DNA of 19,952 nucleotides from an uncultured Clostridia bacterium (GTDB taxonomy: Bacteria; Bacillota; Clostridia; TANB77; CAG-508): assembly GCA_948517135.1 (NCBI GenBank), contig CAORJJ010000036.1, positions 1 through 19,952 of the forward strand. Direction: 5' to 3'. How positions within the stretch are numbered: position 1 is the stretch's first letter; each line of letters begins with the position of its first letter. A program made the translations under genes and the position numbers. The notes beneath the pieces are model-generated. The model made no database searches. It had not been told where the DNA came from and saw only the letters and a program-made list of their open reading frames with translations. Below, piece by piece: positions 7,555 to 14,202 of this stretch.

Positions 7555-7648
7555 GATAAACTATATTAATCCTGTTTTAGTATGCAGGGGAGTAACAACA
7601 AGAAACTATTAACAACGTCATCAAACAATGTGAACAGGAGGGCTTTTT
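7555..7648 (+). promoter_or_regulatory. structured 5' leader able to sequester the ribosome binding site
   Basis: TCCTGTT (7570-7576) is complementary to AACAGGA (7633-7639), which overlaps the Shine-Dalgarno AGGAGGG ahead of the ATG at 7649. Closing this helix would hide the site. Inside the loop lie GGGGAGTA (7587-7594) and, 22 bases later, GTCATCA. Those two words at about that spacing are reminiscent of the yybP-ykoY (manganese) riboswitch core, but the remaining hairpins of that class are not evident. A translation-controlling RNA element is plausible; its class is open. Confidence 0.35.
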
Positions 7649-8662
7649 ATGATGTCATTAGCTTATGCGTATTCTCTTATTTTAGGTGTTTTTCTTATCT
7701 TTATGGGATTTCAGGCAAATAATGCTGGATGGACACGGAAGATTCCCACTTCTTACAGATTAACATACTTTGTTCTATATGTATGTTATGTTGTTCAGGC
7801 AATATATTTAGCAAGAAGCATTGGAGACGATCCATCAGTTGGAAATGCATTTGTAACTTCAATACTTATTGCACTTGTTATTGCCAATATGGTACTTATA
7901 CCAGCAGTTATACTTACTCGTGAAGGTGTAACAAGAAAAATAAGTTTTAAGAACACATTACTATATGGATTCAACAAAAAGGAGGAAGAATACAGAAAGT
8001 TAAATGTAGAAGAATTTGCAGACCTAAATAATATTGATTATATTCCATTTGTTGGAGGGAGTGTAATCGAAAATGATGAGGGAATTGAGCGGATTGTTGC
8101 AAGTGAAAATAAATATATCAGATTTTATCCTTTCAATGATGGCTACAATTATTCTCCAAAAAAAGAATGGTTTGGCAAATTTGAAAAAGATGGTTCGGTA
8201 TATTATGCAATGATGCTGGATACGAAAAAAGCATTCAACTGTATCACAAATCTGAAAGATATCCTTATGCAGATGATTCAGCTTTATTGTGATAACATGA
8301 ACAATGATGTTTTCTTGGATCCATATGAATTTGCACTGATTCTTGAAGACGAGCCCAAAGAAGGATATGTTGGACGAGCAAAGCTTGCAATCACAGCTGA
8401 TACAATCAAAAACAAGAATATCGAAGCAGATGAGAGAGAAGAACGAAAGAAATACTATCTTAACAGGCTGTTAGATTGTTTCATTGGTTGGAATTTCGGC
8501 GTGATTATCGAGAATAACACGGATTTAATGGTCAAAGTAATGCTTCTTAATGACTGGGTTATTACAAAGGGAATGCGTGTTCCAAAAGGAACTGGTAGTA
8601 AACTGCATTTCGATGAGTATATTAAGCGGTACAAATTGAAAACAAAAGAAAACTGTTTTTAA
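7649..8662 (+). CDS. membrane protein with cytoplasmic domain, unknown function
   Basis: This 337-residue protein has three predicted membrane helices in its first 95 residues (about 4-22, 35-56 and 67-90). A soluble region of about 240 residues follows, with no family motif that I recognise (it includes DYIPFVGGSV and LTNDW-like stretches near the end). The ATG at 7649 is six bases after AGGAGGG (7636-7642). The gene has its own promoter, a possible regulatory leader and a strong terminator, so it forms a single-gene unit. Its GC content and codon choice differ from the AT-rich genes on both sides and resemble nadE and the gene at 18212, which suggests a different origin. Function unknown. 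Confidence 0.75.
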   Translation: MMSLAYAYSLILGVFLIFMGFQANNAGWTRKIPTSYRLTYFVLYVCYVVQAIYLARSIGDDPSVGNAFVTSILIALVIANMVLIPAVILTREGVTRKISFKNTLLYGFNKKEEEYRKLNVEEFADLNNIDYIPFVGGSVIENDEGIERIVASENKYIRFYPFNDGYNYSPKKEWFGKFEKDGSVYYAMMLDTKKAFNCITNLKDILMQMIQLYCDNMNNDVFLDPYEFALILEDEPKEGYVGRAKLAITADTIKNKNIEADEREERKKYYLNRLLDCFIGWNFGVIIENNTDLMVKVMLLNDWVITKGMRVPKGTGSKLHFDEYIKRYKLKTKENCF

Positions 8663-8677
8663 CTGATATCATAATTG

Positions 8678-8700
8678 AGGCGGGAAGATTCTTCCCGCCT
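8678..8700 (+). terminator. terminator after membrane protein gene
   Basis: A GC-rich perfect 10-bp stem (AGGCGGGAAG 8678-8687 with CTTCCCGCCT 8691-8700) with a three-base loop is followed by TCAAATATTTT. Confidence 0.85.
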
Positions 8701-8759
8701 TCAAATATTTTAATTGCTATGTCAATAAAATAAATAAACAATAAAAAATTAATTTTTTT

Positions 8760-8797
8760 AAAAATCCATCTAATGATTGAAATTAGAAGGATTTTTT
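8760..8797 (+). terminator. second, orphan terminator hairpin
   Basis: AAAAATCCATCTAAT (8760-8774) pairs with ATTAGAAGGATTTTT (8782-8796) with one mismatch and is followed by T. It lies about 100 bases downstream of a terminator that already ends the preceding gene. It may be the leftover end of a lost gene or a barrier insulating the next promoter. Confidence 0.7.
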
Positions 8798-8824
8798 ATG
8801 TTTAGAATAATAAAAAACAAATGG

Positions 8825-8888
8825 CTTTTTAACAAAATGTTAAAAAGTACTTGACAAAACAATAACTTTTTAATAAAATGTTAATAAG
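8825..8888. promoter_or_regulatory. paired palindromic operators flanking the promoter of the nine-gene operon
   Basis: The first element is a perfect palindrome, CTTTTTAACA-AAA-TGTTAAAAAG (arms 8825-8834 and 8838-8847). The second copy (8866-8888) has the same layout with two mismatched pairs. They are 41 bases apart, about four helical turns, so both face the same side. The first lies just upstream of the -35 and the second covers the -10. This is the classical arrangement for a repressor that blocks or loops across a promoter. The regulator encoded immediately downstream is the obvious candidate; that link is inferred. Confidence 0.65.
8851..8879 (+). promoter_or_regulatory. near-consensus sigma-A promoter of the nine-gene operon
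   Basis: TTGACA (8851-8856, perfect) and TAAAAT (8874-8879) are separated by 17 bases. The start of transcription falls near 8886, leaving a very short leader before GAGGAGG (8893-8899). Confidence 0.8.
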
Positions 8889-8907
8889 TCAAGAGGAGGT
8901 ATATGAA

Positions 8908-9708
8908 ATGAGCAAAGAAGATATAAGTTTAGGAAAATCTAAATATGCAAATTTAGCATTAAGCACAGATATGTTAATATTTTCTGTTTCAAAAGGGAAT
9001 GCCAAAACATGTAGAAATTTATCAGAAAAATATTTCAGTATATTGTTAGTAAAAAGAACTTCAGAGCCTTTTAAAGATAAATGGTGTTTGCCTGGAGGTT
9101 TTGTTGAAAAAAGTGAAACATTAGATATGGCGGCAGAAAGAATTTTAGCTAAAGAAACTAATTTGCATAATATTTATAAAGAACAATTATATACATTTGG
9201 AGAAATTAATAGAGATCCAAGAATGAGAGTAATAAGTACATCATATATGGCTTTAATAGATAGAGAACAATTAAAAGAAAATTTAAGTGATAATGCAAGT
9301 TGGTTTAATATTCATGTTCAAGAAAAAGAAAATGTTTTAAATGTTTTACTAGAAAATGAAGAAGAAAAAATAGAATATAAACTAAAAAAAGAATTAGTAA
9401 ATAAAACAACAAATCAATATAAATATGAAATTCTTGAAAATGAAAAAATTGGATTTGACCATACAAAAATAATAATAACAGGTATCTCAAGAATGAAAAA
9501 CAAAGTTCAAGATACAGATATTATTTTTAATATGATGCCAGAGTATTTTACTTTAGGAGAATTACAACAAATATATGAGGTAATTTTAGATAAAAAATTA
9601 TTAGATCCAGCTTTTAGAAGAATTATTGCAGATAAAGTGGAAAAAACAGATAAGCTTGTAAAAACTGGTGGACACAGACCATCAGTATTATATAAATACA
9701 AGAATTAA
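8908..9708 (+). CDS. NrtR-like transcriptional regulator (degenerate Nudix domain plus winged helix)
   Basis: This 266-residue protein joins a Nudix-like ligand domain (about residues 20-150) to a C-terminal winged helix (about 207-266, with PEYFTLGELQQIYEVIL, LDPAFRR and the end HRPSVLYKY). That is the layout of NrtR, a repressor of NAD metabolism that senses ADP-ribose-type ligands. The Nudix box (64-86) keeps Gly64, Glu70, Arg78 and Glu83. It has Ile79, Lys82 and Asn85 where hydrolases have Glu, Glu and Gly, so it should bind rather than cleave its ligand. The ATG at 8908 is eight bases after GAGGAGG; the in-frame ATG at 8878 lies in the -10 region and was rejected. It is the first gene of the operon, and two palindromes flank its promoter, which fits self-regulation. 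The ligand is not known. Confidence 0.85.
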   Translation: MSKEDISLGKSKYANLALSTDMLIFSVSKGNAKTCRNLSEKYFSILLVKRTSEPFKDKWCLPGGFVEKSETLDMAAERILAKETNLHNIYKEQLYTFGEINRDPRMRVISTSYMALIDREQLKENLSDNASWFNIHVQEKENVLNVLLENEEEKIEYKLKKELVNKTTNQYKYEILENEKIGFDHTKIIITGISRMKNKVQDTDIIFNMMPEYFTLGELQQIYEVILDKKLLDPAFRRIIADKVEKTDKLVKTGGHRPSVLYKYKN

Positions 9709-9726
9709 AATTAGGAGGTTTTTATT

Positions 9727-10860
9727 ATGAACGAAAAAGAAAGTATAATCAAAGGGATGGACAATTATATCAAAAGAATAAAAAGATGTGAAAGTACTTA
9801 TGAAGAATTGTTAAATAGTATACCAGAAGATTATGATGAAAAAATTTACAAAGTAACAGATAGAAACTTATTTAGTAAAATAATTTTTAACTTTGTAACA
9901 GCGTTAAATCAAGATAATGCAGAAGGCGATTTAATGAAAATATATGATGTAGCAGTTCATATGAAAACAAAAGCATTAATTATAGCAAATAAAGGAGCAA
10001 CTTTATATTCATTAACAGAAAAATATGAAACTCCACACTTAGTAAGACACATTGGACTTTGTGTATATATGCCTGGAATAGGTATGGAATATGCAAATGC
10101 AGGAATTGTTGGAAATATATATGATGAAGGAATTGTTTTAAGAACAGAATCAGCTTGTACCCCTTCATTTTTATTTGGCTCACAAAGATGTAACTGTCAT
10201 TATCAATGGAAAAACATAAGAGAATTATCAGCTACATTTAATAAAGTAGAAACTCCTGATATACAAAATGGAGATGATTTTGAAAGATGGGTTCAAGAGC
10301 AATATAAATATGAAAATGGAAAACATATATATCAAAATAAAGGAAATTTAGGATTTGTAATGTTACACATCGATTCTCAAAATGGTATGGGAAGTGGTTA
10401 TACAGAAGACGAATTTGTTTTCAATTTAGCAGAAAGAGCATCAATTAGACATAGAGGAGAATATACATCAGAGCAAACATATAAAACAACTATGTATGGT
10501 GGATTTACAACAATAGGTCTAAAAGGAGATCCAAGAAGTGCAAATAATAATGTTGGTTATAAAATTACACCAGTAATTTTAGATTATTTAGGAGCAAATA
10601 AAAAAGTAATTATGCTTACAAACAATCCTTTAAAAATTATGCAAATGGAAAACTTTGGTTATGAAATAATAAGAGTAAAATCAATTGGGGCTGTAAATGT
10701 TGCAGGAAGTACAGAAGCAACTCAAAGAGGAACAGAATTTAATCATATGGATATAAATGGCGATTTAACATCTTTTAAAGAAGATTACGACAGAATTAAG
10801 GAAGAAATAACTGAAATTGTAAGTAAAGATTTTTTCAAAAAACAATTGAAAGGAGCATAA
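9727..10860 (+). CDS. GTP cyclohydrolase II-like enzyme, divergent
   Basis: GTP cyclohydrolase II opens the guanine ring of GTP, releasing formate and pyrophosphate to give a diamino-pyrimidinone ribosylamine phosphate, the first step to riboflavin. This 377-residue protein keeps the zinc set Cys144-x10-Cys155-x-Cys157 in RTESACTPSFLFGSQRCNC, matching the RibA pattern, and LTNNP (297-301) near the C-terminal end of the fold. It differs where RibA has the EGRGIGL loop: here the stretch reads SQNGMGSGY (217-225). It also has an extra N-terminal part of about 130 residues and an insertion after the zinc site. There are no other rib genes nearby, so it probably serves another pathway. The start is 18 bases after the regulator gene with AGGAGG in between. 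Class assignment is firm; GTP as the actual substrate is likely but not shown. Confidence 0.82.
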   Translation: MNEKESIIKGMDNYIKRIKRCESTYEELLNSIPEDYDEKIYKVTDRNLFSKIIFNFVTALNQDNAEGDLMKIYDVAVHMKTKALIIANKGATLYSLTEKYETPHLVRHIGLCVYMPGIGMEYANAGIVGNIYDEGIVLRTESACTPSFLFGSQRCNCHYQWKNIRELSATFNKVETPDIQNGDDFERWVQEQYKYENGKHIYQNKGNLGFVMLHIDSQNGMGSGYTEDEFVFNLAERASIRHRGEYTSEQTYKTTMYGGFTTIGLKGDPRSANNNVGYKITPVILDYLGANKKVIMLTNNPLKIMQMENFGYEIIRVKSIGAVNVAGSTEATQRGTEFNHMDINGDLTSFKEDYDRIKEEITEIVSKDFFKKQLKGA

Positions 10861-10862
10861 GT

Positions 10863-11699
10863 ATGAAATTAAGTTATATATGCTTTGAAGTATCGAGTAT
10901 TTGTAATATGGATTGCAAATTCTGTTTTGCGAATTGGAGAGAAAATCGAAAGCAACTGCCACTTGAAAAAGTACTCTCAATTATAGATAAATTAAAAGAA
11001 TATGGAGTCGAAGCAATAAATCTAACAGGTGGAGATCCACTGGTTAGAAATGATATTGTAGAAATATGCAAACATTGTAGAAAAATTGGAGTCATTCCAA
11101 TAATTTCTACAACAGGAATTGAATTGTTAAAAGATAAAGAAGTTTTAAATTATATAGATTCAATAAATTTACCTTTAGATTCATTTGAGCAAGAAATACA
11201 TAACGAAATGAGACCTTGCTCTATCAAAAATCACCACAGATTAATATTAGATTTAATAGAATACATTCGAAAAAATTATCCAAAGATTAAAATAAAAATA
11301 AATACAATGGTTGGAAAAATGAATAAAAACGATGTAATAAATATCGGAAAGCTAATAGAAGGAAAAATATACAGTTGGAAACTTGGAAAATTCTTTAGTA
11401 GTGGATATGGAAAAAAGTATGAAGAAATGTTTGAAATATCTGCTGAAGAATTTGAAGAAGTTGTTCGAAACTGTAAAGAAAAATATAAAGATATTAACAT
11501 TGTTGACCAAGAATTTATACCAAAAGAAGATGAAATATATAATATTTTCATTGATTGCTATGGGCGTGTAAATGTTCATACAGATGATGGAATTAAAAGC
11601 TATGAGAATATTGAAGACATAGAGAAACTTGGAGTTAAGAAAAAAATTGATAATGTGTGCATGGCAAAAAAATCATATTTAGAAAAAGTTTATAAATAA
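10863..11699 (+). CDS. radical SAM enzyme with viperin-like features
   Basis: The [4Fe-4S] cluster motif is Cys14-x3-Cys18-x2-Cys21 (CNMDCKFCF), followed by the SAM-binding TGGDP (55-59). Viperins, which make chain-terminating 3'-deoxy-3',4'-didehydro nucleotides, share the CNxxCxFCF form, a DSF motif (here 106-108), a KIN motif (here 145-147) in a similar order, and a late (L/I)D-Y-x-R segment, seen here as IDCYGR. The length of 278 residues is shorter than most viperins (the human protein has about 360), and TGGDP replaces the usual SGGEP. I therefore call it a radical SAM enzyme resembling viperin, not a proven viperin. The gene starts two bases after the cyclohydrolase stop, with AAAGGAG inside the preceding gene, so the two are tightly coupled. 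Action on a nucleotide would suit the neighbours. Confidence 0.8.
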   Translation: MKLSYICFEVSSICNMDCKFCFANWRENRKQLPLEKVLSIIDKLKEYGVEAINLTGGDPLVRNDIVEICKHCRKIGVIPIISTTGIELLKDKEVLNYIDSINLPLDSFEQEIHNEMRPCSIKNHHRLILDLIEYIRKNYPKIKIKINTMVGKMNKNDVINIGKLIEGKIYSWKLGKFFSSGYGKKYEEMFEISAEEFEEVVRNCKEKYKDINIVDQEFIPKEDEIYNIFIDCYGRVNVHTDDGIKSYENIEDIEKLGVKKKIDNVCMAKKSYLEKVYK

Positions 11700-11710
11700 T
11701 GGGGGTTTTT

Positions 11711-12370
11711 ATGAAAGTTAAAATTTGTGGAATTAGTAATGAAATAGATGCTCTTACTGCGATAAGTTTAGGAGCAGATTGTATAGGTTTTGTAATGGGA
11801 GGAAAAGTATTACCTATTGAAGTTGAACCATATGCACAATGGGTTAGAGAAACTATTAAAAAGTTTCCTAAAGGAGTTGATAGTTTTTTAGTAACACATC
11901 TTTTTGATGCAGATGATATTTTAGATTTATCAAATTATATTAAAAGTACAGGAATTCAAATTTCAGAAGATATAGATATAGAAGAAGTAAAAAAAGTAAG
12001 AAAAAATACTAATAAAAAAATTATAAAAACTGTTGTTACAACAGATCCAAAGGCAACAGAAAAATTAAAATTATATGAACCTTATTGTGATTACTTTTTA
12101 TTAGATTCAAGAGATAGTGGTTATACTGGTGGCACTGGAAAAGAAAACAATTGGCAAATGTGCAGAAGGTTAATAGATATGACTGAAAAGCCTGTATTTA
12201 TTGCAGGAGGTTTAAATCCTGAAAATGTAAAAGGAGCAATTGAAGAAACTAAACCTTATGGTGTAGATGTTTCTACTGGAATTAGCTGTTATAGCGAAAG
12301 ATATTTAAGAAAAGATAGAAAAGACCATAATAAAATAGAAAAATTTATAAAAATTGCAAAGGAGTATTAA
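11711..12370 (+). CDS. phosphoribosylanthranilate isomerase (TrpF)-like enzyme
   Basis: TrpF catalyses an Amadori rearrangement of N-(5-phosphoribosyl)anthranilate, using one Cys and one Asp on a TIM barrel. This 219-residue protein has the family length and both catalytic residues: Cys6 in KICG and Asp132 in FLLDS. It also has the phosphate-binding loops GGTGK (140-144), AGGLNP (165-170) and GVDVSTG. No tryptophan gene is in the window, so a different N-phosphoribosyl amine is the likely substrate. The product of GTP cyclohydrolase II is such a compound, which links it to the gene at 9727 (inference). The ATG at 11711 follows GGGGG (11701-11705); the ATG at 11699 overlaps the previous stop and lacks a site. 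The next gene begins directly after its stop. Confidence 0.85.
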   Translation: MKVKICGISNEIDALTAISLGADCIGFVMGGKVLPIEVEPYAQWVRETIKKFPKGVDSFLVTHLFDADDILDLSNYIKSTGIQISEDIDIEEVKKVRKNTNKKIIKTVVTTDPKATEKLKLYEPYCDYFLLDSRDSGYTGGTGKENNWQMCRRLIDMTEKPVFIAGGLNPENVKGAIEETKPYGVDVSTGISCYSERYLRKDRKDHNKIEKFIKIAKEY

Positions 12371-13576
12371 ATGCAAGAATTATTTGGAAAAGTAGATAAT
12401 TTAGAATGTTTTACTCATCCTAAATTTAATGAAAAATTTAAGTTTATGAATGAAGAGCAAAGTATAAATTTGGCAAGAAAAGTTTTAGAAGAATTTTTAA
12501 AATCGAGTTATAAGCAGATTGTAGTAATAGAAAGTGGAACATCTCCTTTAATTTCAATAATTAAAAAATTAGAGGAATATAAAAAATCAAATTTGAATTT
12601 AATGCAAATAAAGATTCCAAGAGATTTAGACTTTAATTTGTATAAATGGTTTGAAACATATTTATCAGAAGAAGAATTTTATTCAAGAGAAAAAAGCTTA
12701 AAAAAAGCGTGTGAAAAATTCAATTTAGAAGAGTTTATAAGTAAAGAGAAATTTTCAATTTATGATAGCATAAAGGATAACAAAGTTTATAGTCAAGAAA
12801 ATAAAAAGTTTCAAGAAATATTAAAAGGAACAAAATTATATGAAATATTTACAAATCCATTTTTAATTTTTGATGAATATATTAATGCAGGAACAATAAT
12901 TAGAAATTTTAATGGAATTGTAAGACTATTTACAGATAATCCACAATTTAAGCTATCTGCATATTGCATGTTTTTAGATAATCCTGAAAATTATAAAAAA
13001 ATTGCATTTACAATATATGATAATAGTACTGAGCTTGAAGCATATAGAAATGGAGCATATCCTTTTGAAAACAGAATTGATTTAATTGAATATTATTATT
13101 TTATTTCAAAAGATAATTTTCAAAAAGTGTATTTAAAAGATTTAAAAATTGGTTTAGAAAATTTTAATAATAATGAATTTTATAATTTATTAAATGAGAA
13201 GATTTCGAAAAATAGTATTTTAAATAAATTAAAAGAAAATTTGGAAGAAAATCAAGTAAGAGAATATGTTTCAAATAATGATATTATAAGATACTTATTA
13301 AAATATTTAGATGAAAAAGTATATGGAAAAAATAGGATTTCAGATTTCTTTGATCAAGTATTTGAACTTTATGCTCCATCCTGGTCACCAATGCCAGTAA
13401 TATTTCATTTAGATTATTGGAATGGATTTTCTAAAATTCAAAAAGATATAGAAAATATTGCTTCTGAAATATTGGAAGATTATAAAACTTATAGATTATC
13501 AATTTTAAGAGAGGCAATAGAATCACTCGAGATGAACAATAAAATATGGAAAGAAAAAATAGAAGGGATGATTTAA
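12371..13576 (+). CDS. possible phosphoribosyltransferase-like protein, unknown
   Basis: I do not recognise the family with certainty. Two segments suggest a type I phosphoribosyltransferase core. QIVVIESGTSPLISII (about residues 49-64) resembles the first strand and pyrophosphate loop. FLIFDEYINAGTIIRN (164-179) resembles the PRPP-binding strand and loop, hydrophobic then D-E and G-T. The C-terminal 200 residues are mostly helical, acidic and lysine-rich with no familiar motif. At 401 residues it is much longer than usual enzymes of that class. The ATG directly follows the TAA of the TrpF-like gene, with GGAG just upstream, so translation is coupled. No signal peptide or membrane helix is seen, so it is cytoplasmic. 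It could act with the APRT-like enzyme encoded at 14203 in attaching or exchanging ribose-phosphate (inference). Confidence 0.5.
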   Translation: MQELFGKVDNLECFTHPKFNEKFKFMNEEQSINLARKVLEEFLKSSYKQIVVIESGTSPLISIIKKLEEYKKSNLNLMQIKIPRDLDFNLYKWFETYLSEEEFYSREKSLKKACEKFNLEEFISKEKFSIYDSIKDNKVYSQENKKFQEILKGTKLYEIFTNPFLIFDEYINAGTIIRNFNGIVRLFTDNPQFKLSAYCMFLDNPENYKKIAFTIYDNSTELEAYRNGAYPFENRIDLIEYYYFISKDNFQKVYLKDLKIGLENFNNNEFYNLLNEKISKNSILNKLKENLEENQVREYVSNNDIIRYLLKYLDEKVYGKNRISDFFDQVFELYAPSWSPMPVIFHLDYWNGFSKIQKDIENIASEILEDYKTYRLSILREAIESLEMNNKIWKEKIEGMI

Positions 13577-13577
13577 T

Positions 13578-14192
13578 ATGAATATAATAGATATTTCAAT
13601 GGAATTAAATGAAAAAACAGTAGTATGGGTAGATGATGAACCACCAAAACTTATACCGCTTGCAAGAAAGCCAGAAGCTCCTATAAACTTTACTTGGTTA
13701 GATTTTGGAGCACATGCAGGAACACATATAGATGCACCATATTATTTATTTAATGAGAAATGGAAAAGTGATGAAGTTCCATTTGAAGTTTTAATTGGAG
13801 ATTGCCAAGTAGTTGATTTAACAGATGTAGATGATTTAATTGAAGTTGAAGATTTAAAAAAACATAATATAACATGTGAAAGAATTTTACTTAAAACACA
13901 AAACTCATATGATAATATGGAAAAATATAATCCAAATCATGTTGCATTATCAATTGATTCGGCAGAATATTTAAGAGATTTAGGAATAAAACTGATAGGA
14001 TATGATTATCAAAGCTTTGAAAGAAATGGAGCAGTTGATATTCATAGAATATTTATGGAAAGAAATATTGTGGCATTAGATAATTTAAGATTAAAAGAAA
14101 CAGAAGAAAAAATATATAAAATGGTATGTTTGCCAGTTAAAGTTACAGGTATTGATGCAGCACCTTCAAGAGCAATATTAATAGAAGAGTAG
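13578..14192 (+). CDS. cyclase-family (kynurenine formamidase-like) metal hydrolase
   Basis: Members of the cyclase family hydrolyse amides or close rings using a zinc or manganese site built around HxGTHxDxPxH. Here the motif is HAGTHIDAPYY (46-56). His46, His50 and Asp52 are kept, while the last His is a Tyr (Tyr56), so metal binding or activity may be altered. Length (204 residues) is normal for the family. The C-terminal part has the common LPVKVTGIDAAPSRAIL segment. Kynurenine formamidase itself is unlikely because no other tryptophan-breakdown gene is present. Ring opening or closure of a pyrimidine-like intermediate would fit the cyclohydrolase upstream, but this is inference. The gene starts one base after the previous stop, with AGAAGGG at 13561-13567. 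Confidence 0.8.
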   Translation: MNIIDISMELNEKTVVWVDDEPPKLIPLARKPEAPINFTWLDFGAHAGTHIDAPYYLFNEKWKSDEVPFEVLIGDCQVVDLTDVDDLIEVEDLKKHNITCERILLKTQNSYDNMEKYNPNHVALSIDSAEYLRDLGIKLIGYDYQSFERNGAVDIHRIFMERNIVALDNLRLKETEEKIYKMVCLPVKVTGIDAAPSRAILIEE

Positions 14193-14202
14193 AGGTGAAA
14201 TT

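Noticed and set aside
8908..9708. Idea that the first operon gene is an active Nudix hydrolase
   Set aside because: Three key positions of the Nudix box are changed and a winged-helix domain follows, which fits a regulator.
9727..10860. Idea that this is the URC1 enzyme of uracil catabolism
   Set aside because: The zinc-site region follows RibA more closely than the URC1 pattern as I recall it, and no URC4-like or uracil-related gene is present.
11711..12370. Idea that the TrpF-like gene belongs to tryptophan biosynthesis
   Set aside because: No trpABCDE genes are near, and it is locked in an operon with GTP cyclohydrolase, radical SAM and phosphoribosyltransferase genes.
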